Source: Vibrio sp. 16 (GTDB lineage Bacteria > Pseudomonadota > Gammaproteobacteria > Enterobacterales > Vibrionaceae). Taken from it: DNA of 64,000 nt. Of this stretch, positions 18,767 to 26,896 are shown piece after piece. Position 1 is the first letter of the stretch. The number at the start of each line of letters is the position of its first letter. The position numbers and the translations under genes were made by a program. The stretch spans positions 682,001-746,000 of the forward strand of contig NZ_OY808997.1 in NCBI RefSeq assembly GCF_963681195.1, in the 5' to 3' direction. The notes beneath the pieces are model-generated. The model had not been told where the DNA came from. It did no database searches and saw only the letters and a program-made list of their open reading frames with translations.

Positions 18767-18794
18767 TTGACTCATTAGTTCGAATCCGTAGAAT
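18767..18794 (+). promoter_or_regulatory. Sigma-70 promoter of the tRNA operon
   Basis: TTGACT (-35), 16-nt spacer, TAGAAT (-10), followed by a GC-rich discriminator GCATCCCG, typical of stringently controlled stable-RNA promoters. It lies 55 bp upstream of tRNA-Cys. Confidence 0.75.
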
Positions 18795-18849
18795 GCATCC
18801 CGTACCCAAGAGGAACGCAGCAATTAAGCGAGCTGATTGGAGTATCGAA

Positions 18850-18923
18850 GGCGTGTTGGCAGAGTGGCTATGCAGCGGATTGCAAATCCGTGGACCTCGG
18901 TTCGACTCCGGGACGCGCCTCCA
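18850..18923 (+). tRNA. tRNA-Cys (GCA)
   Basis: Acceptor GGCGTGT pairs with ACGCGCC, discriminator T, encoded CCA. Anticodon GCA at 18882-18884 in a GGATT/AATCC stem region; T-arm CGGTTCGACTCCG. First gene of a four-tRNA transcript. Confidence 0.97.
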
Positions 18924-18926
18924 TTT

Positions 18927-19002
18927 GCGACACTAGCTCAGTTGGTAGAGCGCAACCTTGCCAAGGTTGAGGTCACGAGTTCGAACCTCGTGTGTCGCTC
19001 CA
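18927..19002 (+). tRNA. tRNA-Gly (GCC), copy 1
   Basis: Acceptor GCGACAC/GTGTCGC, encoded CCA, anticodon GCC at 18960-18962, T-arm GAGTTCGAACCTC. Only 3 nt separate it from tRNA-Cys. Identical to copy 2. Confidence 0.97.
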
Positions 19003-19086
19003 AATTATTGGATAGCGAAACAAACTTCGATATCTAGATGGTGTTTTACTTACTTCAGTAAAGGCCTCACAAATTTAGATTTGTGT

Positions 19087-19173
19087 GCCCTGGTGGTGGA
19101 ATTGGTAGACACAAGGGATTTAAAATCCCTCGGCGTTCGCGCTGTGCCGGTTCAAGTCCGGCCCGGGGCACCA
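19087..19173 (+). tRNA. tRNA-Leu (TAA)
   Basis: 87 nt with a long variable arm, acceptor GCCCTGG/CCGGGGC, encoded CCA. Anticodon TAA at 19122-19124 in loop TTTAAAA. Confidence 0.97.
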
Positions 19174-19189
19174 TCTAACACAGATTATT

Positions 19190-19265
19190 GCGACACTAGC
19201 TCAGTTGGTAGAGCGCAACCTTGCCAAGGTTGAGGTCACGAGTTCGAACCTCGTGTGTCGCTCCA
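19190..19265 (+). tRNA. tRNA-Gly (GCC), copy 2
   Basis: Same 76-nt sequence as copy 1, with anticodon GCC. Last tRNA of the operon, 6 nt before the terminator. Confidence 0.97.
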
Positions 19266-19271
19266 AATTAT

Positions 19272-19301
19272 AAAAAAACCAGCCATTCGGCTGGTTTTTT
19301 T
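19272..19301 (+). terminator. Terminator of the tRNA operon
   Basis: AAAAAACCAGCC attc GGCTGGTTTTTTT hairpin directly after the last tRNA. Confidence 0.92.
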
Positions 19302-19424
19302 ATGCCTTCACATTTCCTTTGATGATAAAATACTCAAATAAGTGTTAATTCACTCGTAAATCCCATAAAATACACCACAGTTTATAAGGTTGTTGTTGCT
19401 ACGCGAAAGGGTGTTGGATTGCGT

Positions 19425-19934
19425 ATGAAAAAAGTTTTGCTGTTGAGCCTGTCGGCAATACTGTCTTTGGCGTCCTCCTGCGTGTTATCCCAATCATTAG
19501 CGAGTTACCCTCAGAATTGGTCTCAGTGGCCTGTAGTCAAAGAGTCGATGAACCTTCCTGCAGATACCGTCCTTCCTGACGACGCTTCGCTCTTTTTACA
19601 AGAATCTGTAAAAGCATACAGCTGGATCAATAATGGGCAAGGCTCCCCCCTGACAATTCGGGTCAATCCTGAAAAAATTGAACAATATCAGAATCATGGC
19701 CCCTATACTGACGGGCCAACCGCGGTCGCTATTTCAGAAGTTCAAGGTATTGTTTGGGTTACCGAGCACATAGGTGGAGAAGCGATTTACGGCAGTTACA
19801 ACCGAAAAGGTGAGGATATTAGCCACACTCATCCTTCACTCCAGCCAAGTTACTGTCAAAGCTGTCATACGACTTACAAAGATATTTGTCGCAACGGGAC
19901 ATGCGCTTCGTCAACTTCTCTTGATACAGAGTGA
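19425..19934 (+). CDS. Exported c-type heme protein (single CxxCH) coupled to a diguanylate cyclase
   Basis: 169 residues from ATG 19425 (a TTG two codons earlier was set aside). Signal peptide MKKVLLLSLSAILSLASS. The body contains LTIRVNPEKIEQYQNHGPYTDGP and GIVWVTEHIGGEAIYGSYNRKG. Near the C-terminus YCQSCHTTYKDIC carries one CxxCH (C144-H148), so one covalent c-heme in the periplasm is expected. The arrangement, a beta-rich body with a late CxxCH, loosely recalls cytochrome P460-type proteins, but I cannot name the family. Its stop overlaps the GTG start of the next gene (GTGA), so the two are translationally coupled. It is probably the sensory partner of that cyclase. Confidence 0.75.
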   Translation: MKKVLLLSLSAILSLASSCVLSQSLASYPQNWSQWPVVKESMNLPADTVLPDDASLFLQESVKAYSWINNGQGSPLTIRVNPEKIEQYQNHGPYTDGPTAVAISEVQGIVWVTEHIGGEAIYGSYNRKGEDISHTHPSLQPSYCQSCHTTYKDICRNGTCASSTSLDTE

Positions 19935-21412
19935 CGCTGTTTATGAGATTTAGTGCCCCGCTGCTTAAAATGACCATTAAACAAATGCTGATAGTCTCTC
20001 ACTTGGTATTGGTGGTGATGATTGTGCTAGGCATGAGCTACGCACGCTATTCCAGTGAATGGGATCGACAAGTCAGATATTCGGCGTTGCTGGCAAAACA
20101 TTCGCTTGATACGCAGGTAAACTTCTTCTCTGGTTCTGTTGCTGGCGTAAACTATGCCAATCTCACGATGTCATCGACCAAGCAGGTGATAAGTTCTATC
20201 GAGGACATTCTGTTTTTTGAAGTTAAAGGCGTCTCAGACTACTCTAAGCGAAATGTCCATGTCCGGTATTTAGCGGAACGTGATTTACTTTGGCGAAATG
20301 ATGTTGAAGCCCAAGAACTGATAACGGTGGCCCGGCGAATAGAGATACTTGAGCAAAGGTTAGCGGACTCAGCAAACAGCAATCCAGTGACGGTCAAGAA
20401 GCTCAATTACCTGTTGAAAAGGAATAAGACTGAATATGATTCACTGCTCCGCAGTCAGGAGTTGAGTGAAACCATCACGCTCGATTGGGATAAGCCAAAG
20501 TATCAAGGGTTACGATATTATCTTGATCAAGAACGGTGTGCTTTGCACATCGAAGTGCCGCTCACTAACGCAAATGGTGGCTACATTTGGGCGGTTATCG
20601 ACGCGAGCAATTTGACGAAAATCAGAACTCACTTGATCAAAGAACTTGTTCTGGAAGCCAGCGTTGCGTTACTGATCTCTTTACTGTTGATAGGTTGGGT
20701 AACGCACTGGATTGTGTCACCGATGAAAAATCTGGCTCGCAGCATGGACTCGGAAAATGCCTATCAAGAGATTGATTCTCTGGTGGAGCTCAAGCGGTCG
20801 GATGAAATCGGCCAACTTGCCAGAGCGTATAAAGGGTTGTTGGTTAAAATTGAAAACCAGCTGAACATATTGCGTACGAAATCCGACACTGACCCGCTTA
20901 CTGGTTTAGGATCTCGGAATAAATACACTCGCATGGTGCAACCGTTTATCAAACGCCACCTCAGTAAAGACTATTACGTTGGAATGATTGTCTGTGATGT
21001 GGATAACTTTAAAGCGTTTAATGATTTGTATGGGCACACAGAGGGTGACAATGCCTTAGCGAAGGTAGGAAGCAAAATTGCTGAGTTAGTGCGCGATACC
21101 GATCTTGCTTTTCGTTATGGTGGAGAGGAGTTTGTGATTCTTTGCGCGCGCCCGTCTGGGTCACAGCTGGACTACTTTACAGAACGACTAAGGCTAGAAA
21201 TTGAAGGTTTAGCCATTCTACATGGAGGCAATGATCCGCACCGAGTTATTACGGTGTCTGCGGGAGGAGCTCGAGTTCGGGCTTTCAAGCCGACATCGGA
21301 AACGGATTATGAAGCGTTGCAAGATCAACTGTTTAACGCTGCCGATAAATCACTGTACTTGAGCAAAGAGCAGGGACGAAACTGCGTCAACTGGAAGAGT
21401 ATTGACGCATAA
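19931..21412 (+). CDS. Membrane diguanylate cyclase with periplasmic sensor domain, HAMP and GGEEF
   Basis: 493 residues. First membrane helix ~17-37 (MLIVSHLVLVVMIVLGM), a ~190-residue periplasmic region, second helix ~232-250 (ASVALLISLLLIGWVTHW). HAMP-like linker (IVSPMKNLARSMDSE...LVELKRSDEIGQLARAY), then GGDEF domain from ~318 (DTDPLTGLGSRNKYTRM). The signature is GGEEF at 397-401, an active variant, and the product-inhibition site RxxD is intact as RDTD at 388-391. It should make c-di-GMP under control of a periplasmic signal. The overlap with the upstream heme-c gene suggests a redox or gaseous signal. An alternative ATG is at 19943. Confidence 0.92.
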   Translation: MTLFMRFSAPLLKMTIKQMLIVSHLVLVVMIVLGMSYARYSSEWDRQVRYSALLAKHSLDTQVNFFSGSVAGVNYANLTMSSTKQVISSIEDILFFEVKGVSDYSKRNVHVRYLAERDLLWRNDVEAQELITVARRIEILEQRLADSANSNPVTVKKLNYLLKRNKTEYDSLLRSQELSETITLDWDKPKYQGLRYYLDQERCALHIEVPLTNANGGYIWAVIDASNLTKIRTHLIKELVLEASVALLISLLLIGWVTHWIVSPMKNLARSMDSENAYQEIDSLVELKRSDEIGQLARAYKGLLVKIENQLNILRTKSDTDPLTGLGSRNKYTRMVQPFIKRHLSKDYYVGMIVCDVDNFKAFNDLYGHTEGDNALAKVGSKIAELVRDTDLAFRYGGEEFVILCARPSGSQLDYFTERLRLEIEGLAILHGGNDPHRVITVSAGGARVRAFKPTSETDYEALQDQLFNAADKSLYLSKEQGRNCVNWKSIDA

Positions 21413-21424
21413 CTCGTTTGTTAT

Positions 21425-22501
21425 TTACTCCACGAGACGGTAGATATTCCCACTGTCAGTGCTAAACAGAATCTCTCCTACTGGTGTTACTTCCAGATCT
21501 CGTATTCGCTCTCCTAAGGATTCTAGTAGCCGCTCTTCAGCAACAATATTTGCTTGCTCATCGAGTGTGACGACATTGAGGTGGGTGAGCTTCAATGCGC
21601 CAGATATCAGTTTGCCATTTAGGGATGGGTACTTATCCCCTCTGTAAAGAATGAGAGAGCTAGGTGCGATAGAAGGCACATACACTTTCTTCGGTGTTTG
21701 AATACCCGGCAGGGTTTTGGCTTCACCAACTGAGATTGGCCCCCAATACTCTTTGCCGTGGGAGGTAACAGGCCAGCCATAGTTTTCTCCTTTGACAATC
21801 AAGTTGATTTCATCTCCGCCGCGCGGACCATGCTCGATAGACCATAGCTGTTGAGTGCTGCGGTCGTAAAAGAGTCCTTGAGGATTGCGGTGACCATAGC
21901 TCCATATCTCGTTTAACGCTGAGTTTACTTTGGTAAACGGGTTGTCTTCTGGGGCTAGCCCGTTTGGTAATAGGCGCAGGATCGAGCCAGCGTGTGTTCT
22001 CTGATTTTGCCCGTTGTCGCGAACGCCTCTATCGCCGACAGACATATACACGTAGCGTTCGTCAAAGGTGATTCGGCTACCAAAATGCCTGCCCGTATCA
22101 GATCCAGACTGAGTCACGAGAAGCTCTTTCCATCCAATCAGCTTACCTTGTTGATATTGAGCGGAAGCTAATGCCGTTTCGTATGCATCTTCCACTTGCT
22201 TTGAATAGGTAAAATAGAACGTATTGTCTTCGAAAGGAGACTTGGCAACATCAAGCAAGCCTCCCTGACCAACAGCACTCACCTGTGCCGGTGTAGCGAC
22301 AGTACGATAGAAGCCATCATCAAGGTTAACCACACCTATTTCGCCGTGGCGTTGTGTGACAAGCAATTGGTTGTCGTCAATAGAGCTCATCCCCCATGGT
22401 ACCTTGAGGCCAGACGCAACAAGCTCGGCTTGCCAAGCGTATACGGAAGTTGAGAGCACTGCTCCAATCGCGCCAAGAGCCAAATATATGTGTATCTTCA
22501 T
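21425..22501 (-). CDS. PQQ-dependent aldose sugar dehydrogenase (YliI/soluble GDH family)
   Basis: 358 residues from ATG 22501, where the signal peptide MKIHIYLALGAIGAVLSTSVYA begins. Mature part starts WQAELVASGLKVPWGMSSI, the usual opening of the six-bladed propeller. Typical blocks: LLVTQRHGEIGVV, HFGSRITFDERYVYMSVGDRG, AGSILRLLPNG, EIWSYGHRNPQGLFYD, LWSIEHGPRGGDEINLI, NYGWPVTSHG and LTHLNVVTL. The Arg and His residues expected around PQQ are visible. Periplasmic oxidation of aldoses is the family activity; the sugar is unknown, and PQQ synthesis genes are not in this window. It ends 13 nt from the convergent diguanylate cyclase and is divergent from tetR. Confidence 0.92.
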   Translation of the reverse strand: MKIHIYLALGAIGAVLSTSVYAWQAELVASGLKVPWGMSSIDDNQLLVTQRHGEIGVVNLDDGFYRTVATPAQVSAVGQGGLLDVAKSPFEDNTFYFTYSKQVEDAYETALASAQYQQGKLIGWKELLVTQSGSDTGRHFGSRITFDERYVYMSVGDRGVRDNGQNQRTHAGSILRLLPNGLAPEDNPFTKVNSALNEIWSYGHRNPQGLFYDRSTQQLWSIEHGPRGGDEINLIVKGENYGWPVTSHGKEYWGPISVGEAKTLPGIQTPKKVYVPSIAPSSLILYRGDKYPSLNGKLISGALKLTHLNVVTLDEQANIVAEERLLESLGERIRDLEVTPVGEILFSTDSGNIYRLVE

Positions 22502-22615
22502 CGTCTGCCGCACCTCTCAATTGGGTTTAATTACCATCTAAGTTGTATACGTTAAATGGGTTGTCATCAATCATTCTTATAAATGTACTTGAAATGATCA
22601 ATAAATGCACTATTA

Positions 22616-22645
22616 TGACGATGTGTCAAAAGTGACGAGTCGTCA
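22616..22645. promoter_or_regulatory. Operator pair upstream of the TetR-family gene
   Basis: Perfect palindrome TGACGAGTCGTCA at 22633-22645, preceded by the imperfect copy TGACGATGTGTCA at 22616-22628. The core recurs upstream of the RND gene, so it is probably the operator of the TetR protein. Confidence 0.75.
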
Positions 22646-22728
22646 TAAATTGCTGTTTATCACGTTTATGGTAATCGTGTTACAATGACTAGGTTAAGGA
22701 GTAACGGATTAGTACGGATTGATACATC

Positions 22729-23517
22729 ATGTTTGGCTTTAGCTGTAGTAAAAATGACAAAAGTGAACGTTCTGGTGGTGGTGGCGCTCTTTCGAAGAAG
22801 CAACAGGCAATCGCTGACAGAGAGGTTGAGTTAACGCTTCTCGCTAAGTCGATAGTGCAAGAGCAAGGTTGGAGTAACTTGACAATGGACAAGTTGACCG
22901 CGGCGAGTGCTTATTCGAAAGGAACGATCTACAACCATTTCTCGAGCAAAGAAGATGCAGTGATCGCACTGTGTATTCATTCGCTCAAGAGTGAAGCCAT
23001 TTTGTTTGCTAGAGCCGCAGCTTTTGAGGGGACAACACGTGAAAAAGTGATGGCGATGCACGTAGGTTATCGAATTTACGCCCGCATGGAGCCAGTTCTT
23101 TCAACGTGTGCCATTATGGCCAAGAGCCCGTGGGTGCTTGAGAAAGCGTCACCCGAGCGAGTCAAAGAGCTCAACGAGCTGGAGGAACAAGTCATTGGCC
23201 ACGCCGACTTGCTTGTGAATACCGCGGTAGAGCAGGGGGACTTGAAGTTTTCGCCAGGCATAGGCTCTGATGCCATTGTTTATGCGAACTGGTCCATTGC
23301 TTTTGGCTCCAATGCTCTAAACCAAAATGCCTCAAACAGTCATTGTATCAAGCGTATTCAAGATCCATTCTCTGCATTGCATAACGCGAATATGTTGTTG
23401 GATGGGTTGAACTGGAAGCCACTTTCAAGCGAGTGGGATTACCGGAAAACCTGGCAGCGTGTGGAACAAGAAATGTTCTCCCAAGAGATTGAGTATTTGG
23501 AATCGGTGGGAAGGTAA
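22729..23517 (+). CDS. TetR-family transcriptional regulator of the adjacent RND cluster
   Basis: 262 residues, long for the family. N-terminal Gly/Ser-rich lead (GFSCSKNDKSERSGGGGALSK), then the TetR helix-turn-helix at ~50-80 (QGWSNLTMDKLTAASAYSKG, then TIYNHFSSKEDAV). The C-terminal ligand domain is not classifiable. The ATG at 22729 is fixed by an in-frame stop three codons upstream. Copies of TGACGANTCGTCA lie upstream of its own gene and upstream of the RND gene that follows 135 bp later, which fits autoregulation and control of the cluster. Divergent from the PQQ dehydrogenase gene. A short terminator follows. The effector is unknown. Confidence 0.9.
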   Translation: MFGFSCSKNDKSERSGGGGALSKKQQAIADREVELTLLAKSIVQEQGWSNLTMDKLTAASAYSKGTIYNHFSSKEDAVIALCIHSLKSEAILFARAAAFEGTTREKVMAMHVGYRIYARMEPVLSTCAIMAKSPWVLEKASPERVKELNELEEQVIGHADLLVNTAVEQGDLKFSPGIGSDAIVYANWSIAFGSNALNQNASNSHCIKRIQDPFSALHNANMLLDGLNWKPLSSEWDYRKTWQRVEQEMFSQEIEYLESVGR

Positions 23518-23528
23518 CACTTTATTTT

Positions 23529-23548
23529 AGAAGCCCTAGCGGGCTTTT
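23529..23548 (+). terminator. Terminator after tetR
   Basis: AAGCCC tagc GGGCTTTT hairpin immediately after the stop codon; a short but clear stem. Confidence 0.7.
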
Positions 23549-23562
23549 AAATTGCCAATAGA

Positions 23563-23676
23563 TGACGAATCGTCAAAAAAGACACAAAAATAAAATGATA
23601 GTGGTCTATGACCATTAACGATGTGTAGAAACCAGCTTAGTCTGGTTTTTAAATGTATATTTTTGACGAAACGTCA
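23563..23676. promoter_or_regulatory. Two operator copies in the RND promoter region
   Basis: TGACGAATCGTCA (23563-23575, perfect) and TGACGAAACGTCA (23664-23676, 5-bp arms) lie about 100 bp apart. The second lies between the promoter region and the ribosome binding site GGAGAG of the RND gene, in position for transcriptional blocking or looping. Confidence 0.75.
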
Positions 23677-23691
23677 CAAACGGAGAGTGTG

Positions 23692-26067
23692 ATGAATACC
23701 GAACAACCGATCCCAAAACAGCCTCCCTATTGGCTAACCATGCCCACCCGTTTTAGCTGGTGGATGTTATTAGCAACAATGTTGCTTGTCGTTGTGGCAA
23801 CCATTGGCGGGAAAAACCTCTACTTCAGAGGGGACTACAACATATTTTTTGACGGGCAGAATGCTCAATTAAGAGCGTACGACGAGATCCAAACGACATT
23901 CGCGAAATCAGACAACTTGTCTATCGTGATTGCACCGAAAAGCGGCGAGGTTTTTGAAGGTGAAACCTTGTCTCTTGTCCAGCAACTGACCAAAGATGCG
24001 TGGCAAATCCCTTATTCGAGTCGCGTCGATTCACTTGCCAATTATCAGCATACCGAAGCACTAGAAGATGACTTAATTGTCGAAGACCTGCTGTTAGATG
24101 AATACGAGCTAACAGATGCACGAATCGATAAGATCAAGCGTATCGCGTTGTCGGAGCCTGTTGTAAAACACTCGCTTATTTCCGGGAAAGGGGATGTCAC
24201 GGTCGTGAACATTACCGTCCAATTACCGCAAATTGATGAAACGGCAGAAGCGATTGAAGTGATCGACAGTGCAAATACGTTGATTGCGAAGTATCAGCAG
24301 CTATACCCAAACGTTGAGTTTTATAAAGCGGGCATTGTTGCGATGAACCATGCCTTTATGGTCGCCGCGCAAGATGATAGCGCGACACTCGTTCCGACTA
24401 TGCTATTGGTTATTTTGCTGTTTCTCACCATCATGTTGCGCTCTTTTCTTAGCGTAATTGCTACTCTGGTGGTCATTATCGCGTCGGTGATGGCAACAAT
24501 GGGGTTATCAGGTTGGGCTGGCATGTTCCTGAGTACAGCAACGGTTAATATCCCTACCTTGGTAATGACCCTTGCAGTCGCCGACTGCGTCCATGTAATT
24601 GCCACTATGCGTCAAAACATGAAAAAAGGGCACTCGAAGCCGTTTGCCATTGATCAAAGTGTTGCGATTAACTTTATGCCGATTCTGATGACGTCGGTCA
24701 CGACGGCGATTGGCTTTTTGATGATGAACATGTCTGACTCACCGGTTCTGAGAGACTTTGGCAACCTCGCAGCTCTGGGCGTGATGATCGCGTGTTTTCT
24801 TTCTGTTTCGTTGCTCCCTGCGTTACTGCGAGTGTTACCAATCAAAGTCAAACAGGTGGACAAGACGCAACAAGGCACTCCTGATTTTATGGACAAGTTG
24901 GGCGATTGGGTTGTCTCGAACCGCAAAGCCTTGCTACCGGTATCTGCGATTGTGATTGCAATGTCCGCAGCGCTCGTGCCTTTGAACAAGGTGAATGACG
25001 AGTCAGTGAAGTACTTTGATTCAAGAAGTGAGTTTCGACAAGCGGCAGACTTCATGGAAGCGCGAATCAGCGGTATGACGAATATCAGTATTGCGGTTAA
25101 GACCAATGAATCCCAAGGCATAGCTGATCCTGTATTCCTCAAAGCGATTGGTGATTTCTCTCAATGGTTAAGAGATCAACCAGAAGCGGATCACGTCGCG
25201 ACGCTTTCTGATGTGTATAAGCGTCTCAACAAAAATATGCATGCAGATGATCAAAGCTACTACACACTTCCGTTGGATCGAGAGTTAGCCGCTCAATACT
25301 TGCTTCTTTACGAGATGTCTCTTCCTTACGGGTTGGACTTAAACAACCAAGTTAATGTCGATAAGTCCTCGATTAAAATGGTGGTTACAGTCGATAACCT
25401 AGGTAGCGTTGAGTTGGTCGATCTGGAAAACCGAATCTACGCGTGGTTTTCACAATATGCTCCTCAATATGAGGTGGTCGCATCAAGTCCATCATTGATG
25501 TTTGCGCATATCGGAGAAACAAATATGGCAAGCATGCTGTCCACTCTTCCGGTGACACTCATTCTAATCTCTGCACTGATGATTTTTGCGCTTCGCTCAC
25601 TACGTTTGGGCTTAATCAGCGTCGTGCCTAACATGGCCCCAGCGATAATTGGCTTTGGTTTGTGGGCTCTTCTATCCGGAGAAATCAATTTGGGGCTCTC
25701 TGTGGTCGTGACGCTGACGCTGGGAATTGTCGTCGATGATTCCGTGCATTTTCTATCGAAATACCAACGCGCCCGCCTGCAAGGTCAATCTGCGGAGCAG
25801 GCAGTTCGATACGCATTTCACACGGTAGGGCGCGCGCTATGGATAACTACGGTTGTTCTGGTTGCTGGTTTTTCTGTACTCGCGATGTCGAGTTTTAGGC
25901 TGAACGCTGACATGGGCCAGCTAAGCGCACTTGTTATTTTCATTGCACTGGTTGTGGACTTTATTTTCCTTCCTGCATTGCTAATGAAGTTTGATACGGC
26001 GAGTTATACCGAGAAGCAAGAAGAACAAACATTGTCTACAACGGCTGTAGCTCCAACCCAAGGTTAA
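23692..26067 (+). CDS. RND-superfamily (MMPL/HpnN-like) transporter
   Basis: 791 residues from ATG 23692. The open frame starts at 23653, but that extension contains an operator copy, and GGAGAG stands 5-10 nt before 23692. Layout: helix 1 (WWMLLATMLLVVVATIGG), a large periplasmic loop, five helices (LVPTMLLVILLFLTIML onward), a second helix around VSNRKALLPVSAIVIAMSAALVP, a second loop, then five more (SMLSTLPVTLILISALMIFA to VIFIALVVDFIFLPALLM). Acidic residues within membrane helices (LAVADCVHVIA; TLGIVVDDSVHF) are those used for proton coupling. It belongs to the single-chain MMPL/hopanoid-type RND group rather than AcrB-type drug pumps, and no membrane-fusion protein is present. It leads a three-gene operon with a LolA-like protein and a barrel, suggesting lipid movement. 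Confidence 0.9.
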   Translation: MNTEQPIPKQPPYWLTMPTRFSWWMLLATMLLVVVATIGGKNLYFRGDYNIFFDGQNAQLRAYDEIQTTFAKSDNLSIVIAPKSGEVFEGETLSLVQQLTKDAWQIPYSSRVDSLANYQHTEALEDDLIVEDLLLDEYELTDARIDKIKRIALSEPVVKHSLISGKGDVTVVNITVQLPQIDETAEAIEVIDSANTLIAKYQQLYPNVEFYKAGIVAMNHAFMVAAQDDSATLVPTMLLVILLFLTIMLRSFLSVIATLVVIIASVMATMGLSGWAGMFLSTATVNIPTLVMTLAVADCVHVIATMRQNMKKGHSKPFAIDQSVAINFMPILMTSVTTAIGFLMMNMSDSPVLRDFGNLAALGVMIACFLSVSLLPALLRVLPIKVKQVDKTQQGTPDFMDKLGDWVVSNRKALLPVSAIVIAMSAALVPLNKVNDESVKYFDSRSEFRQAADFMEARISGMTNISIAVKTNESQGIADPVFLKAIGDFSQWLRDQPEADHVATLSDVYKRLNKNMHADDQSYYTLPLDRELAAQYLLLYEMSLPYGLDLNNQVNVDKSSIKMVVTVDNLGSVELVDLENRIYAWFSQYAPQYEVVASSPSLMFAHIGETNMASMLSTLPVTLILISALMIFALRSLRLGLISVVPNMAPAIIGFGLWALLSGEINLGLSVVVTLTLGIVVDDSVHFLSKYQRARLQGQSAEQAVRYAFHTVGRALWITTVVLVAGFSVLAMSSFRLNADMGQLSALVIFIALVVDFIFLPALLMKFDTASYTEKQEEQTLSTTAVAPTQG

Positions 26068-26090
26068 TAAGGTTAATAAGGTTAATAAGG
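26062..26090 (+). repeat. Three tandem copies of a 9-bp unit at the RND/LolA-like junction
   Basis: GGTTAATAA repeats at 26062, 26071 and 26080, followed by GG. The first copy contains the RND stop codon. The last junction (TAAGGATATAACG) supplies the Shine-Dalgarno for the next gene. Each unit adds TAA stops and an AAGG. Confidence 0.9.
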
Positions 26091-26098
26091 ATATAACG

Positions 26099-26893
26099 AT
26101 GAACACATTGAGAAAGACACTGATTAATACAATGGCATTGGCGGTTTTGGTTACGTTTACTGGACCAGTGATCGCATCTCCCGAACGCGGTCTGGAGATC
26201 GCCAAGGAGCGTAAAGCAAGAGATGAAGGTTGGAAAGATTCCATCGCGACCATGGAAATGGTTTTGAAAAACGCACAAGGCGAGAGCAGCACGCGTGCAA
26301 TGAGGCTGAAGTCATTTGAGGTCGATGGCGATGGCGACAAAGGGCTTACGATATTTGACCAACCGAGAGATGTGAAAGGGACGGCTTTTCTAAATCACTC
26401 CCACACCTTGGATGCGGACGACCAATGGCTTTACTTGCCTGCATTGAAGCGAGTGAAAAGAATCTCCTCACGCAACAAGTCAGGCCCTTTTATGGGCAGC
26501 GAATTCGCTTACGAGGATCTGAGCTCATTTGAACTCGAAAAGTACTCCTTTAACTATCTACGCAATGAGGCGATAGAAGGCGTCGAAAGTTACGTGTTGG
26601 AGCAAGTACCGACGGACAAAAACTCAGGTTACACCAAGCAACTGGTGTGGCTAGATCAGCAACATTATCGACCAATTAAAGTCGAGTTTTATGATCGCAA
26701 AGGTGCACTGCTTAAAACATTGCAATTTGAAGATTATAAACAGTATCTCAATCAATACTGGCGAGCTCATACCATGGCAATGGTGAATCATCAAACGGGT
26801 AAAAGTACGTTACTGACCACCAGCCAATTAGATTTCCAAACGGGTCTCAGCGAAAAAGACTTCGAGAAAAACATACTCAAAAGGGTGAAATAA
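26099..26893 (+). CDS. Periplasmic outer-membrane lipoprotein-sorting-like (LolA-fold) protein
   Basis: 264 residues with a signal peptide ending PVIA. Mature sequence SPERGLEIAKERKARDEGWKDS, then beta-rich segments (ATMEMVLKNAQGESSTRAMR; DGDGDKGLTIFDQPRDVKGTAF; WLYLPALKRVKRISSRNKSG; FMGSEFAYEDLSSFELEKYS; KQLVWLDQQHYRPIKVEFYD). This is the pattern of the LolA/LolB-fold proteins annotated as outer membrane lipoprotein-sorting protein and usually paired with MMPL-type RND genes. It is not canonical LolA. It probably shuttles a hydrophobic molecule across the periplasm between the RND protein and the barrel encoded 3 nt downstream. The cargo is unknown. Confidence 0.85.
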   Translation: MNTLRKTLINTMALAVLVTFTGPVIASPERGLEIAKERKARDEGWKDSIATMEMVLKNAQGESSTRAMRLKSFEVDGDGDKGLTIFDQPRDVKGTAFLNHSHTLDADDQWLYLPALKRVKRISSRNKSGPFMGSEFAYEDLSSFELEKYSFNYLRNEAIEGVESYVLEQVPTDKNSGYTKQLVWLDQQHYRPIKVEFYDRKGALLKTLQFEDYKQYLNQYWRAHTMAMVNHQTGKSTLLTTSQLDFQTGLSEKDFEKNILKRVK

Positions 26894-26896
26894 ACC

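Noticed and set aside
18850..19265. tRNA cluster as an integration site for a mobile element
   Set aside because: No truncated tRNA copy, integrase or element follows; the duplicated tRNA-Gly is complete and part of one operon.
23653..23691. 13-codon N-terminal extension of the RND protein
   Set aside because: It contains an operator palindrome, and the only ribosome binding site lies before the ATG at 23692.
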